Under the pieces are notes generated by a model, which saw only the letters and a program-made list of their open reading frames with translations, was not told where the DNA came from and made no database searches. The position numbers and the translations under genes were made by a program. From Batkoa obscura (taxonomy: Eukaryota; Entomophthoromycota; Entomophthoromycetes; Entomophthorales; Batkoaceae), in the NCBI GenBank assembly GCA_030770535.1, contig JASVEC010000052.1, forward strand, positions 62,001 to 126,000: a stretch of DNA of 64,000 nucleotides, written 5' to 3'. Shown piece after piece: positions 36,026-48,374 of the stretch; the first letter of the stretch is position 1; each line of letters opens with the position of its first letter.

Positions 36026-39000
36026 TTAAGATCGATTAATTGTAGGAATAAGACCTTTGAAATTGTCCATTGGAATATCAAATAAGTGCTTCAAAAACTT
36101 TGAAACTACCATACTCTTTTCTTCCCCTATGTCTAAATTAAAACGTTCCAAAAGAGCCCAAAGAGCACTGAACTAAAAATACAAAATTAGTCAACAACCT
36201 TTAAAATTAAGAAGTAAAATACCAATGCTACTGCTTCAGTATCATTAATAACAGGGTCCCTATATGTAGGTGAACTAGAAACCTTCAAATTATTCTTATT
36301 CAAGTCATACTCTAAAGGTATATATAATCTCACATTCTCTCTTTCAATATAAAACTAAAAATTCCTTAATATTAAGCTTAAGTTTGATAGAATATTGGTT
36401 TACCAAAAGTTTTACAATATTTACGTTCTTATACAATACACATGCTTGTACGTTAGGTTTAAATGCTTTAAAAAAAGGATGTGGAATGGCCCCAGGAACC
36501 GTTAAAAACCATTCTAAATTACCAGTGAGCTGCTCATAAGGCCCCGATTTCTATATTTTTATTAGTAAATTTATTATTTATATACTTAAATATAATAATA
36601 AATTTACATCAATTATATTAATACATTCCACTAAGTCCTCAATCAATTCCAACGGTAAATATGTAGCTACCATGGCTGAATTAAAACGTCCATGGATTAG
36701 TTGTACCCCTACATTTAACTAAAAAATTAGTAGTTCTTTTTTAAAACATATTTTAATTAAATACCCTTCTATTAAGGTAACCCAAAAATATATCGCAGAG
36801 GTTATGTGCAAGCTTACGTGAGCTTTTATCCGATGGTTCAAGTGAAAGAGCTTCACACTCCACCGTGCTTAAATGCTCTTTTGCTTTAATGGCCCATGTC
36901 CCGACGTTTGATATATATGTATAATTATATTCTTCTTCAGCCGTAAAAGCAGGGATTTTATTAGGATCCTGGTTAGGATTTGTGCGATAAGCACTTTGAA
37001 ATGTAGAATATAAAGTAAACACCCAATCAAGAGCTCTAAGTATATCTGCAATCAGATGGGCACTACAAATGACAGCATTGTCATTATGATTAAAGGGATG
37101 AAACCCAGGGTTATTGGCTATGCTCTTTTCCAATAAATATGGTAAAGCACTAGAAAACACTTTGAAATAAGGGATATGTTCTGGGTGAATGTTTAAAGAG
37201 TTTGCTCTTAAAGGGGGTTGATTCTTCTGTTCTTCAGCTTTTTTACCGTCATCAGTACTTTTTTTACTAATATTAACTGGCTTTGAATTCCATGGTGTTG
37301 GTGGAGCACGTTTGGGATCAACAAAAATGGAGCCATCACTGATTCTTACTTTAGTTTGTGAAATAATTTCAACATTGATAGAATAAGATGGTGAATAAAT
37401 CAATCTAAATGCATTACATGATTTTGGAATGATATTGACTCCCCTTAACATCCTCTTTTCATATTCATCAAGTGAACTGAGCACCGGTAAAGTTAAATAG
37501 ATTTCATGTAGCAGTTTAGTTAATGATAAGGTTTGATTAAATAAAGATTCAAGTTGAAATTGAATACGGAGATGAGGATTACGAACATTTTGTGGATGCT
37601 CTGAATGTAAAAGGACTCTTAATTTTGGCTTCTTTTCACCAACCGATAGATCATCCGGGTATCCCCACCCTACTGTGAGTGAATAGTATTGATGATAGGA
37701 GATAGTCAAGCAGTCTAAACTAAAGGATTTTATCTTCATAGAGAGAAGATGTAGCTTAATGAGATGAGCTTCCAAATAGAAATTAGAAGCAAATGTGAAT
37801 GCTTTCCAATCATCACAAAAATCGGTCAAGCAGGTACTAAATTCTTGATAAACAAAAGTAAGAAAATACCTTTTAAAGCTTATTCTTTCTTTCATAAAGT
37901 CCATCTCATCTAATCTCCATCGATCTGTTTTCTCTGCTTTTTGATAATAAACCTCTGCAAAATCAGCATCAAGTTCACATGTAAATGCGACCCAACTTAA
38001 ATAATTTGAAGCTGCAAAAACACAGATTGGACCTTTAACATAGGGTGCAGTTATTTTGAGAGCATTATTTAAATCATCACAATGGATGTTATAGATCTGA
38101 GTAATATTGTTATGAGTTGAGTTATTAAATTCATTTTTTACATTAAATGAAAGAAGAGATGGTGGAATGGGATAAGGCATAGCTAAGTCGTGGCCATTGA
38201 TGGTGGCTCTTGGTGGTGGAAATAATGGTAATGAAATAAACCTTTTGACTGAAATTTGATTCAATTGTACCCCAATTGATGAAGATAAATAATGGGCATG
38301 TGATATTCTAACCAAAGCCCCCATTAAATCATTTTTAATATTAGAATCGCTTGATGAATATTAGTTTAATTTACTATAGTTTATAATAAATTAATAGTAA
38401 TACCTTTGTGTATACTTAATAATCAATTCTGTTTGATCTAAATAATTCACATTTTCAAATATTCTTTTAATATCCTGATTGATTGGGACCATAAAACTTA
38501 AAGAAAGGAAAGTTTGTGTTGGCCTAGTAAAAAGTAATATGTTATTAATATTATTGAATATAAAATTAAATTAAAGATGAATTTACTTGACTCCAATATA
38601 ATAAAACTTTAGCTTTTGATTTAAAAAGCCAATGACAATAAATTGATTTTTGATTCGAGGTGTAAAAAGATAAGTAAGTCCTTCAAAGTGATTTCCGAAT
38701 TTAATTCCATCTATGAAAATTTTATCATTATTACACTAATATTATATTGCTTTATAACTAAATTACCTGTTGGATCCATAAATAAGGAATCTGTAAAACT
38801 AAAGCTATGATAGCCTGACATGAATTTAATGTCATCAACAACTCTCTAATAAATAAAACGTAATTAAATATACAAATATTTAATAATGTATTATTATTAT
38901 TATTACTGATAATCTCCACTTTAATAATTCTTCTCCTATCTTTATTGGTGAAGAATCAATTGCTTTTTCCAATTCTTTAACTCTTACTTCCTCGTTTTTT

Positions 39001-41155
39001 TCATTAATTAAATAAATTCTAGACCTTCCATTACGTGGGTCTAAACTTAATTTTAATTTTCTATGGGATGAATAGTTGATTGACAAATAGAGTGCTTCTT
39101 TTTCTTCAAGGAATACATCTTCATCAGTCAATCTTTTAGCAAATAAGCTGGGATCTTCTACCTTCATTGAGACTATTAACTCTTGAAACTTCAATAATAT
39201 AAGTTTAGTATGCACACGTATCACTTTTAACAATAACTCTTCTGCATTAATACTGGTTGGATTCAATATCAATTGCTTCTCTTCATCTGTTATCTTTGCT
39301 AATTGTTGTACATTCAACAACTTACAAAGTGTTTGTACTGAAGATCCTGTCCAATTTACTTGGAGCACCATATCTCCTGTTTTTGATTTTTCAATTTGAA
39401 GACACTGTGGGTTATCTTATTTTTATCTTGAATTAAATCATATGAAAACCAATATAAGTAGCTTACCTAGTTTATATGCTTTTACAAATTCAATGGGGTC
39501 CTCCCTACTAAAATAAATTTAATAAAAATGTTAAATTTATAAAATTAATTTACTGCCAATAATTAAGTTTTAATACGGTATGGGCAGGATCAATTTCTAC
39601 TTTTAAAAGTTCGCTCCATCGAGTTTTTGAAATTTTCAGTGTCTAAAATTACATTAGCTAAATAATAAATAATTTAATAATAAGGAAATTACTTGAAGAC
39701 ATAAAATCTCAAACTGAACATCAATTGCAAATTTATCTAAAATATTAATAAAAAACAATTTTAAATAAAAATGAAGCTATTACTTAAATAATCACGAAGA
39801 TAAGTTAAATAAGGTGTTTTCCCAGCCTTTTTAATAGCTTCAAACTTAGGATCAGTATCTTGCTGAAAGGGCTCAACCTGATTAGTCATTGGGTTGATGA
39901 TAGGATCTTTTAAATGATCGGGTAATAACTTTTGTTGACAAGTATATGCCAATCTTGAATATTGATTTGGGTCCATTAATCGATTAGGTTCTAAATAAAG
40001 GTTAATATAAACTCTCTCCTACTTTTTAATCACATACCAGTATCCTTCGGTATATCATATCCTTTGACAAAGATATTTGCATAAACAAAATGCCAAGGTA
40101 AATCTTCTCCAGTTCCAAGCAAAGTTAAACATACCTAAATTATTTAAAATAAAGTTAAAAAGTTAAAATTATTTTTTTACTTCATATACATCTTTTTTTG
40201 TAAAGATAAGTTTTCCAGAGTCTATGAAAAACTATTAATTCTTTTTATATAAATACAACTGTAATATAAAATTACCAATTTTAACCCCACTTTGCCAATC
40301 TTCTGGAATTGCTTCTTTAGTCAGATAGCGCATAAAAATAGTATCCGTTAACAAACTCATCGTATTTTGAACCTCATTTTCAACAAGTTTTGGGGGAGAA
40401 ACAATTTTCTCCTTTTAAGAAGTTAATTTTACTTAGATTTTAAAACGTTTTGAACTTACCTCAACAATTTTAGGAAATGTCCTATAAGTCCCACCCTCAA
40501 ACACATCAAGAGCAGCAGGAACATCAAAGCGACCAACTCTATTATGATTAATATTTTGAAAATAACCATTTAATAGAACTCTACCTAGCATTAGCAAAGC
40601 TGTCATAAGTTCCAGTCATACCCTGACAAAACTTAGTGATCTTAGCATTTTCTTTATGGAATAATGTTATAAGACCCTAAGAAAAATCAACTTAAAGCTA
40701 ACAAAATATATATAATTTTATACCCGGCAAGTTTCTAAAGTTTCCCCTCTTTTTTTCAAATATCGATAAGCACCTCGAATCTTAGCCGACTCTTTTTTAA
40801 CCCATAAAGTAAACTGTAATAATAATTGATTCCTATTTTGATGCTTTTCGTTTGGTAAGCTAAGAATTTTCTTAAAATTAAATCAAATTTAATTTAAAAT
40901 TTAAATCATTTTTTACATGCTTAATAACTTCTGTAACTCGGAGTGAATCTCTTTGATGTGATTCTTAACAAAGTCACTAAACTTAGTCAAAGTATAAGGG
41001 GGTTTTGGTAAAGCTGGTAAAGCTGATGATCTTTTTGATTTCTTTTTACCACCTCGCTCCTTTTTACTTGCCCTCTTTGAATCCTTACTCATTTCTTTTC
41101 TGATATTTAAATCCAAATCAGGATCTGTGGTATTCAAAGCTCCATTAGGTTCCAT
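36026..41155 (-). CDS. MED14: Mediator complex subunit 14 (Rgr1)
   Basis: Backbone subunit of Mediator that links transcription factors to RNA polymerase II. I resolved 20 exons on the minus strand: 41155-40917, 40859-40724, 40676-40585, 40538-40460, 40411-40276, 40231-40181, 40134-40038, 39990-39784, 39736-39693, 39642-39554, 39507-39467, 39415-38907, 38845-38768, 38710-38587, 38523-38404, 38349-36765, 36718-36608, 36550-36404, 36354-36223 and 36172-36026. They sum to 4164 nt (1387 residues) with no frame break. A basic N-terminus is followed by the MED14 helical domain (FSDFVKNHIKEIHSELQKLL). The signature VGRFDVPAALDVFEGGTYRT comes next, then the long alpha/beta repeat regions and, near the C-terminus, RRLNVGVQLIHGRFNSAMV. 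Every intron is GT-AG and 44-60 bp except where AT tracts lengthen them. Exon 1 to exon 2 uses the acceptor CTTAG/CTTACC; another AG nearby would break the frame. Confidence 0.92.
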
Positions 41156-42376
41156 TTTTATTACTTTTTCAAATACAATATTCTTTTTTTTTTTTTGATA
41201 TTATATTATTTTTTAATAGTAACACGTTCTATTTTAAATCTGTAAAAGTCTTTTAAAAATAGCTCCTTCTTTAGCCAACTTTATCAATTTAAAATAAAAA
41301 TTGGCTGTTAAAAAGAGTGTAAGTATTTTATAAGTGATAAATCACTTTGGATTTTAAGCCAACAAATTAAATTCATTTTTAATATTTAAATCCGCTTTCA
41401 TTAGCTTATATAGTTAAAATTTTGTTTCTATTCGTCAAAAAAACCACTCTTAGGAAAATAAGCTAGCCATTTTTAAGGCAATTACCATAATAGATTCTTA
41501 AATTTGAGATGAGCTATTGGTCAATTTACAAGTTGAAGTTAAGTGATATGTTTAATTCTTTAGAGGGAAAAATATGAATAATTGAACAACTTTAAAGAAT
41601 ATATGAGGATGTATTTTTGTGTTTAAGAATTTTACTAATGAATTTTCCGCTTAAACAGCGCTTGAAAAACGGAAAAATAATGAAGTCAAAAAAAATACTC
41701 TCATATGGTAGTTTATTGTTAGATTTTCCTTATATCCTACCACGAAAATTTAACCCTAGAAAAGTAGTGGATTTTGGTTAAAACGGCAGCTTCAATTTTT
41801 AAGTTTTTTAATAAGGACTAATTTTCATCTAGAATTAATTTTTTGTGACATAAAATTAATATTAATAGTAGTTTTTTCGATAGGGATTTATTTTTTTCTA
41901 AAAAATAGTATCAATGTTGCAAAAAATAATTTTTACTGTTGCAAGTTATTACTCCTACCAATTAAATTTGGAAAATATTATTTACTTCGCGATAGGACAT
42001 GCGGAAAAATCTAATAAGAAAATTTTCAATATAGAGAAATTGTTTTAAACTTATTAAAGGTATGAAAAATTGAACCTTTTTATTTTGTTTTCTAAAATTT
42101 TGATACATTAATTTAATGTTCAACTATGGCTGTTGCAGCTCTTTTGCGAATTTTTTAGCGGTAATTTTTATAATTTAGTTCTATTTATAAGCTAATATTT
42201 TAAACCCTAAACTTAATATTTTAGTCTTTTTAACATTAATTTTTTCTTCTTAAATGAGCTATTATTAAATCATAAAAAATTGCAATAACTGTAACAATCT
42301 ATCAAACTAATAAAAAATATTAATTAAATGCATAAAAATCCAACTTCAGTCACTTTCTAAAAAAAACTTTAAAAAA
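41156..42376. other. Intergenic region, MED14 to VPS22 (divergent)
   Basis: About 1.2 kb containing MITE-like copy 12 (41601-41707) and both divergent promoters. No other structure is recognised. Confidence 0.65.
41601..41707 (+). repeat. MITE-like element, copy 12
   Basis: Starts ATATGAGGATGTATTTTTGT and ends AAATACTCTCATATG. The centre reads CCGCTTAAACAGCGCTTGAA, a variant of the usual CCACTTAAATAGTGCTTAAA in which the paired arm bases have co-varied (CGCT/AGCG for CACT/AGTG). Confidence 0.85.
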
Positions 42377-43457
42377 ATGTCACATCGACGTATTGGGGCA
42401 GGAAAGGCACGATTAATACGACAAAAAGCAACAGAGGTAAGTTACAGCCCATTTCTCCTCTACCATTAAACTTTCTAATCTTTTTTCTATCCAGGAACAA
42501 TTTAAAAAAACTGGGGAAAATATATCAGCTTCTCAATTACAAGATTTAAGTGAACAGTTTGATGTATTTCAAATTAAGTTAAAAGAGTTTTCTAAAGAAT
42601 ATGAAAAACAAATTAAAACTGATGCTTCGTTTAGACAATATTTTCAAAAGATGTGTAACCAAATTGGGGTCGATCCATTACAATGTAGGTTTTACTATTA
42701 TTATTTTTATAATAATTCAAATCAACCTTGATCAACTACTATTGTTAAAAAAATATATGATTTATAAAATTTATATGGGTAGTAATTAGTTTTTTATTAT
42801 TAGCTTCGAAAGGTTTTTGGAGTGAATTGTTAGGCGTTGGAGAATTTTATAATGAATTAGGTTTACAAATCATTGAAGTTTGTATCAAAACAAGAGGGTA
42901 TAATGGTGGTTTGATAGAAATGGAACAACTTAAATCTCAACTCAATGAACGTAGGAGTCAAAGTATTAAATTGATATCAGAGTAAGTAGTTGGATTTATT
43001 TTTGGAATTTAACTGTTTAATTAATGGAGAAAATTTATTTATTTAGTGATGATGTTCTAAAAGCGATTAAGACCCTTAATCCTTTAGGGAAAAGCTACAA
43101 ATTAATTACTATTGGTGATAAAAAATTGATATCTTCAGTACCTAAAGAATTTGATCGGGATCAAATTCAACTATTGGATCTAGCTCAAGTAAATTCAATC
43201 TTATATCATATAAATTATTTATATTCAATTATTATTTAGCAACATGGTTATATAACATTACCAATGATTCAAGAAAAACTAAGTTGGGCTAAAGAAAGAG
43301 GTGAAAGAACAATAGTAAGTTTAATTATATTAAAATATAATCAAATATATTAAACTAATATTTAAATAAGAATAATTTATTATTAGATGGACTATGTTGG
43401 GTTGACTCCCAATCCGTCCCATATCAATATTGGTTTATCTCCTATTTTAATGTTTAA
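42377..43457 (+). CDS. SNF8: ESCRT-II subunit VPS22/SNF8
   Basis: Winged-helix subunit of ESCRT-II, which sorts ubiquitinated cargo into multivesicular bodies on endosomes. Exons are 42377-42436, 42495-42684, 42804-42981, 43047-43188, 43240-43314 and 43371-43457, totalling 732 nt (243 residues). The N-terminal MSHRRIGAGKARLIRQKATE matches the basic start of the family, followed by IGVDPLQSSKGFWSELLGVG and FYNELGLQIIEVCIKTRGYN, the most conserved block. The C-terminal winged helix reads LAQQHGYITLPMIQEKLSWA and then RTINNLLLDGLCWVDSQSVP. For the last intron I used the acceptor AAATAAG at 43370, because the next AG at 43386 shifts the frame and destroys the DGLCWVD motif. It is convergent with the PC4-like gene, with about 115 bp between them. 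Confidence 0.92.
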
Positions 43458-43574
43458 ATAAAATATCTTTTGTACTATTAATAATAAAAAGGAATAACTT
43501 AATTGAAATTTTCAAAATAATAAAACAGTATTATTTAAGTTTAAAAAATAATTTTAATTAAGAGGTCTTCATAC

Positions 43575-44378
43575 TCATTTCTCTACATCATCAATACATT
43601 TATCAATATCATCTAAATGTTTCTTAATCGCTTTATATTCATCTACTTTTAATGAAATGCCTAAATAATAATAAAAACACATCAATAAACAAACATAATA
43701 GTAGCCATAATCTTCACTTACCTTTCTTTCCTGGAGCTAAATTACCATTTTTATCAGTATAAAATTCACGAATATCAATATATGTATTTCCCTTGAATGT
43801 ACGTACGGATAAACGTTTTTTACTGTTTGGTAACTAGAAATTAAAGATTAAAAAAATTGATTTATCTATATGAGGGTTAAAGTAAAATAAATCAATAAAA
43901 CTTACATCCATATAGTATTCTCCATCATCATTTTTAGAAAAAGTTACATCATTAGACTCTATATTAAATCAGATTTAAATTTCTATTTCGTTTATCAATT
44001 TTAATGATACCTTTTTGTTTCTAAGTAAAATGGTTAATAAATTTTATATAAACTAATACATTTAAAACTTACTTTAAAATTCTATTTATCCAACAAAAAT
44101 AAAATAAAATAAAATAAAATAAAAAGTTACAATTAAGTTCTTTTTCTAGTCGATTATTTATCTACTTACCTCTTTCCCAGAATGTTCTTCTTCACTAGAC
44201 TGAACCAATTAATGCTAATAAAAAATAATCAAAATTATATTACCTCTTCTTTAGCTCTTTTATTGTCATTACCCATTTCAAATCCGTTATCGAAGCCTGA
44301 ATTAAAATTGGAAAAATATCTTATATAATTCTTAGTTCTCAATCCCAAGAACCTAACTTGATACAAGTTTCTAAGCAT
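43575..44378 (-). CDS. SUB1: PC4/Sub1-family transcriptional coactivator with micro-exons
   Basis: Single-stranded-DNA-binding coactivator of RNA polymerase II. Exons on the minus strand: 44378-44244, 44199-44170, 44081-44073 (9 nt), 44020-44011 (10 nt), 43958-43906, 43833-43722 and 43660-43575, totalling 435 nt (144 residues). The PC4 domain is KRLSVRTFKGNTYIDIREFY followed by GNLAPGKKGISLKVDEYKAI. The micro-exons encode NFK and KQK, which recreate the basic stretch found just before the PC4 domain in other members. From the first ATG the protein begins MLRNLYQVRFLGLRTKNYIR, basic and without acidic residues, like a mitochondrial presequence. An internal Met at 44276 (MGNDNKRAKEE) gives a form without it, matching a nuclear protein. 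Which start is used cannot be decided here. Confidence 0.85.
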
Positions 44379-45226
44379 ACTAATTTTGAAATTTACTCAA
44401 TTTCAATTTTAATTTGCTTTTTATAGAGTAATCATTAAGGATTGTATACTGAGAGGAGATAAAAGAAAGTTGATTGGCTTAAGATGGGAAGGAATGATGT
44501 CAGACTTAAAGAAATTTGACTAAGAAATATTTATGGGACATATTTAAAGAAATTGGAAAGTTAATTCTATTAAGAAGAAATACTTTTATTAATTGATAAT
44601 ATCATTTGAATACATATAACTTTATTGATATTAATCTCAGTTTATTAAGTTTTTATTAAACAAAATCATAATACTATTGTAAATAGTTTATTAGAATCTA
44701 ATTAATAAGTTTTTCATAATGGAATTTTTTTTTGGGCTGGAAGAATTTGTTTTCAATTCAACAAAAGTAAGGAAGCTTGCTTTTGAAAGCAATTTTTTTA
44801 CAAACACTAATTCCATATCTTGATAATAATTTCAAGTATAACTATTGAATTTTAAATTGAAGTCGATATTTATATTCAAATTTTATTATACATGAAATAT
44901 TATAATAAATATTTTATCAAAACTATAATATAAAATCTTTTTTTTGCAAAATATAATTTATGCATAATGAATTAAAAAATAAGGCTTCAATAATTCTATA
45001 TAAAATTCAAAATGTATAGAATTAATCAAAAATACAGCCACTTTATATAAAAAAGCATCAAATTAATATTAAAATAATTTTTAAACGTAACGGTTCCAAT
45101 TAAAAGGTAATCTAAGGGAGATTAAAATTAATTTAGCTATGGAAAATAAAAGTAAATAAATGATTATTAAACTATTTTAATCTTTTCTTTCTTTTCTTTT
45201 TTTAAAAAAAAGACTCAATTTAAATA
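44379..45226. other. Intergenic region, PC4 to CSC1-like gene (divergent)
   Basis: About 850 bp of AT-rich DNA with both promoters. A run of T just before the CSC1-like start is the only feature noted. Confidence 0.6.
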
Positions 45227-47043
45227 ATGTCACGAAAAGCTACCACAGCAGAAGAACAATTAGAAATCTCGAATAAAAATAATTCCATTCAAGTATTTGT
45301 ATCTTCATTAATTATCAATTTATCAATATTAATTGTATTAACTATAATATTTATAATATTGAAAAAATTGTATCCAAGTATTTATCAACCTAAAAAGTAT
45401 TTTAATAAAATATCAACAACTTCAGTCTCTTCTTCAACATCACTAACAACTCGATTGAAACAATTATTTACTTATAATGAAAAACAATTGATTGAACAAA
45501 TAGGATTAGATCATTATTTGTATTATTATTTATTATTAAATTTATTTTATTATTTTTTATTTTTATCGCTTATAATACCAACTATATTATTGCCTGTGAA
45601 CTATATTAATCAATTAAATAACTTGGGTTTGGATGCTTTTACTATGGGTAATATTAAAGATAAATTAAGATTTTATGCTAGTTTATTTTGTTTATATGTT
45701 ATTGGAAGTAAGTTTATATATTTTATTATTATTATTTCTAACATTTGATACTTATTTTTATAGTTACTTTCTTACTTTTAATATATTACAGTTATAAAAA
45801 AGGTATTACTTTGAGACATGAAGAATTAATTAAAATCAAAAATCGAAATATGATAGAAACAATGTTAATAAGTAATTTACCTAAAGAATATAACAATTAT
45901 TATCAATTAAATCAGTTATTTTATCAATTAAATCAATCTAATATTCAATTTATATTACCGTTTAATCAAAATATTATTTTATTAAAACAATTAATATTTA
46001 AAAAAAATAAATTAATATTACAAATTCAATTACTAATGTTAAGATTTTTAATCAAAAATTTAAACAGAGGAGATATAATTGACAAAAAGAAAAATAAGAA
46101 TTTATCACTTTACAATTATTTAAATCAGTTAAATAGAGATTATATAGATATTAATATTCAACAATTAATTAATAATAATAAACAATATCAACAATATTAT
46201 GATAAAATTAAACAATATAAAAACAAATTAAAACAATTGCAGAAACAAATCATTGAAGCTAAAAAGGCACATTTATTTACACCTATGAAGCATGCTTGTT
46301 TTATAAAATTTAATAATGGAATAATTAATAATTTAATACAAAATAGTTATTTATTATCAACAAGAATACATATAATTAATAATATTAATATAGATAATTT
46401 GATATTAGAAAATATAATAGATACACCTTATATACTCTTAAAATTAAAAAAATTAATTTATAATATAATTATATTAATAATTATATTATTTTGGATTTTA
46501 CCAATTACATTCATTACTAGTTTAAATACCCCAACATTCTTATTAAATTTATTTCCATTTTTAATACCATTCTTTAACTTATTACCAATCTGGTTAATAT
46601 CTTTAATTCAATCATTTTTACCAGCATTATTAATTAATTTATTAATGTTAATATTGTATCAATTGTTTTATTATTTATCTAAATATAGTGGAGAAATTGA
46701 ATTAATTCAATTACAATTAAGTATAATGAGAAGATATTATTTATTTTTATTAGTTAATGTATTGTTTGTAATTACATTATCGAATGGATTATTTAATTCA
46801 TTTTTTATAATTGTTAATGAACCTAATAAGACATTATCAATTTTAGCTAATTCTATACCAAAAGTTACAAATTTTTTTATTACATTAATATTATTTCAAA
46901 CTTGTATTAATTTATTAATGGAATTGTTACAACCATTTTCAATTTTATTTAATTATTTAAAGAATAATAATTTATTATATTATTTACCAAATTATTTTTA
47001 TTTGAGTTTATATAATAATTTTAATTATGAATTATCTTTATCA

Positions 47044-47074
<31 letters not shown>

Positions 47075-48054
47075 CATCAATAATTAAATGGGGATGGTTA
47101 TTACCTAATATTAATTTAATATTTATTATTGGTTTAAGTTATTCTATTATTGCGCCAATTATTTTATATTTCTGTACAATATACTTTTTTATAAGTTATC
47201 TTATTCAACGATATAAACTTAATAATATATTACTAGAACAACAAGCAATTCAAAGTCATGGATTATATTATTTTACTAGTTTAAAATTAGCTTTATTTTC
47301 ATTTTATTTATTTTTAATAATTCAATTATCAATATTTACTATTCATTTAGATCCCATTCTTATTATTTTTACAATATTATTATTAGGTATTACAATATTA
47401 TTTCATTTATATTTAAATTATTCATTAGAACCGATGAAAGATAATATTCCATTAAATTTATTATTAAAGATTTATGAAAATAATGATTTAAATAATCAAA
47501 ATAATGATTTAAATAATCAAAATAATCAAAATAATAATATTAATAATATTAATAATACTTACTCTCCAACGACAACAGCAACAACATCAATACAAGTAAG
47601 TCAAATGATATCAATGAAACCTATAACTAATAATAATAATAATATAAATAATAATAATATAAATAATAATAATATAAATAATAATAATATAAATAATAAT
47701 AATAATAATATAAATAATTATGAATTAGACTATAATAACAATTTGTCATTTTATAAATTAAAAGAAAACTTCATACTATTACCTAATTTATATCCAATAA
47801 ATAATCAACAACAAAATGATAAACTTATTTATTTAATTCAATATACATTTAATATATTTAATAAATTACAAATTAATGGAGAGGTAATGAAGGAGTACAA
47901 AGTACAATTTAATGGGAATAAATTGAAGAAAACGTTTATACAAGAGAATGAAGAGGAGATAATAGAAAGAAATAGTAAAGATTCTAATCAGAATAATAAA
48001 GATAAAAAGGATGTAAGAAATATTATCAATGAAGATAATGTATTAAATTTTTAA
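45227..48054 (+). CDS. CSC1/OSCA/TMEM63-like membrane channel (DUF221)
   Basis: Predicted calcium-permeable, osmo- or mechano-sensitive channel of the plasma membrane or an endomembrane. Exons are 45227-45707 and 45764-48054, totalling 2772 nt (923 residues). Three N-terminal membrane segments (about residues 23-45, 98-125 and 145-175) precede a cytosolic region starting KGITLRHEELIKIKNRNMIE. That region has the family's coiled loop, then AKKAHLFTPMKHACFIKFNN. After the conserved ENIIDTPYILLKLKK junction come about eight membrane helices that form the pore region, including SGEIELIQLQLSIMRRYYLF. Two loops contain runs of Asn encoded by AAT, at about 47047-47075 and 47630-47715; these look like codon-repeat growth. 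The C-terminus is charged. The coding sequence is exceptionally AT-rich even for this window. Confidence 0.88.
47620..47718 (+). repeat. AAT/ATA repeat encoding an Asn-rich loop
   Basis: Tandem AATAATAATATAAAT units within the CSC1-like gene, translated as runs of Asn broken by Ile. It is in frame and probably tolerated because it lies in a cytosolic tail. Confidence 0.9.
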
Positions 48055-48374
48055 AATAATAAGTATAATAATAAATAATAATAATAATTAATATTTTGAT
48101 TTTTAAATTTTAAATTTAGTTAACTAAAATCCAGTGTAATAAAATTTAATGAATGATGATGATTCATGTTGACAAGAATGAAATTATGACCAAATTTAGA
48201 AATTTCATTATCAAAAGATAATCAAAATCAATAATATATTATCTTTTACTATGATTATTGGTTGGGTGTAAATAAGATAAAAATAAAATATATAAATATA
48301 AACAAAATTGAAATTTATTAATTTTACTTTTTTTATTTTAGTTTATTTTTTTATCTTCTCGTTAATTTTAAAAT
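48055..48374. other. Intergenic region, CSC1-like gene to aconitase
   Basis: About 320 bp between two plus-strand genes, so it must hold the aconitase promoter. An ATCAATAATATATTATCTTT block is the only candidate core-promoter-like sequence, and no specific motif is recognised. Confidence 0.5.

Noticed and set aside
43387-43461. Alternative last exon of VPS22 starting at 43387
   Set aside because: It uses the nearer AG but gives an unrelated C-terminus; the acceptor at 43370 restores the conserved DGLCWVD segment.
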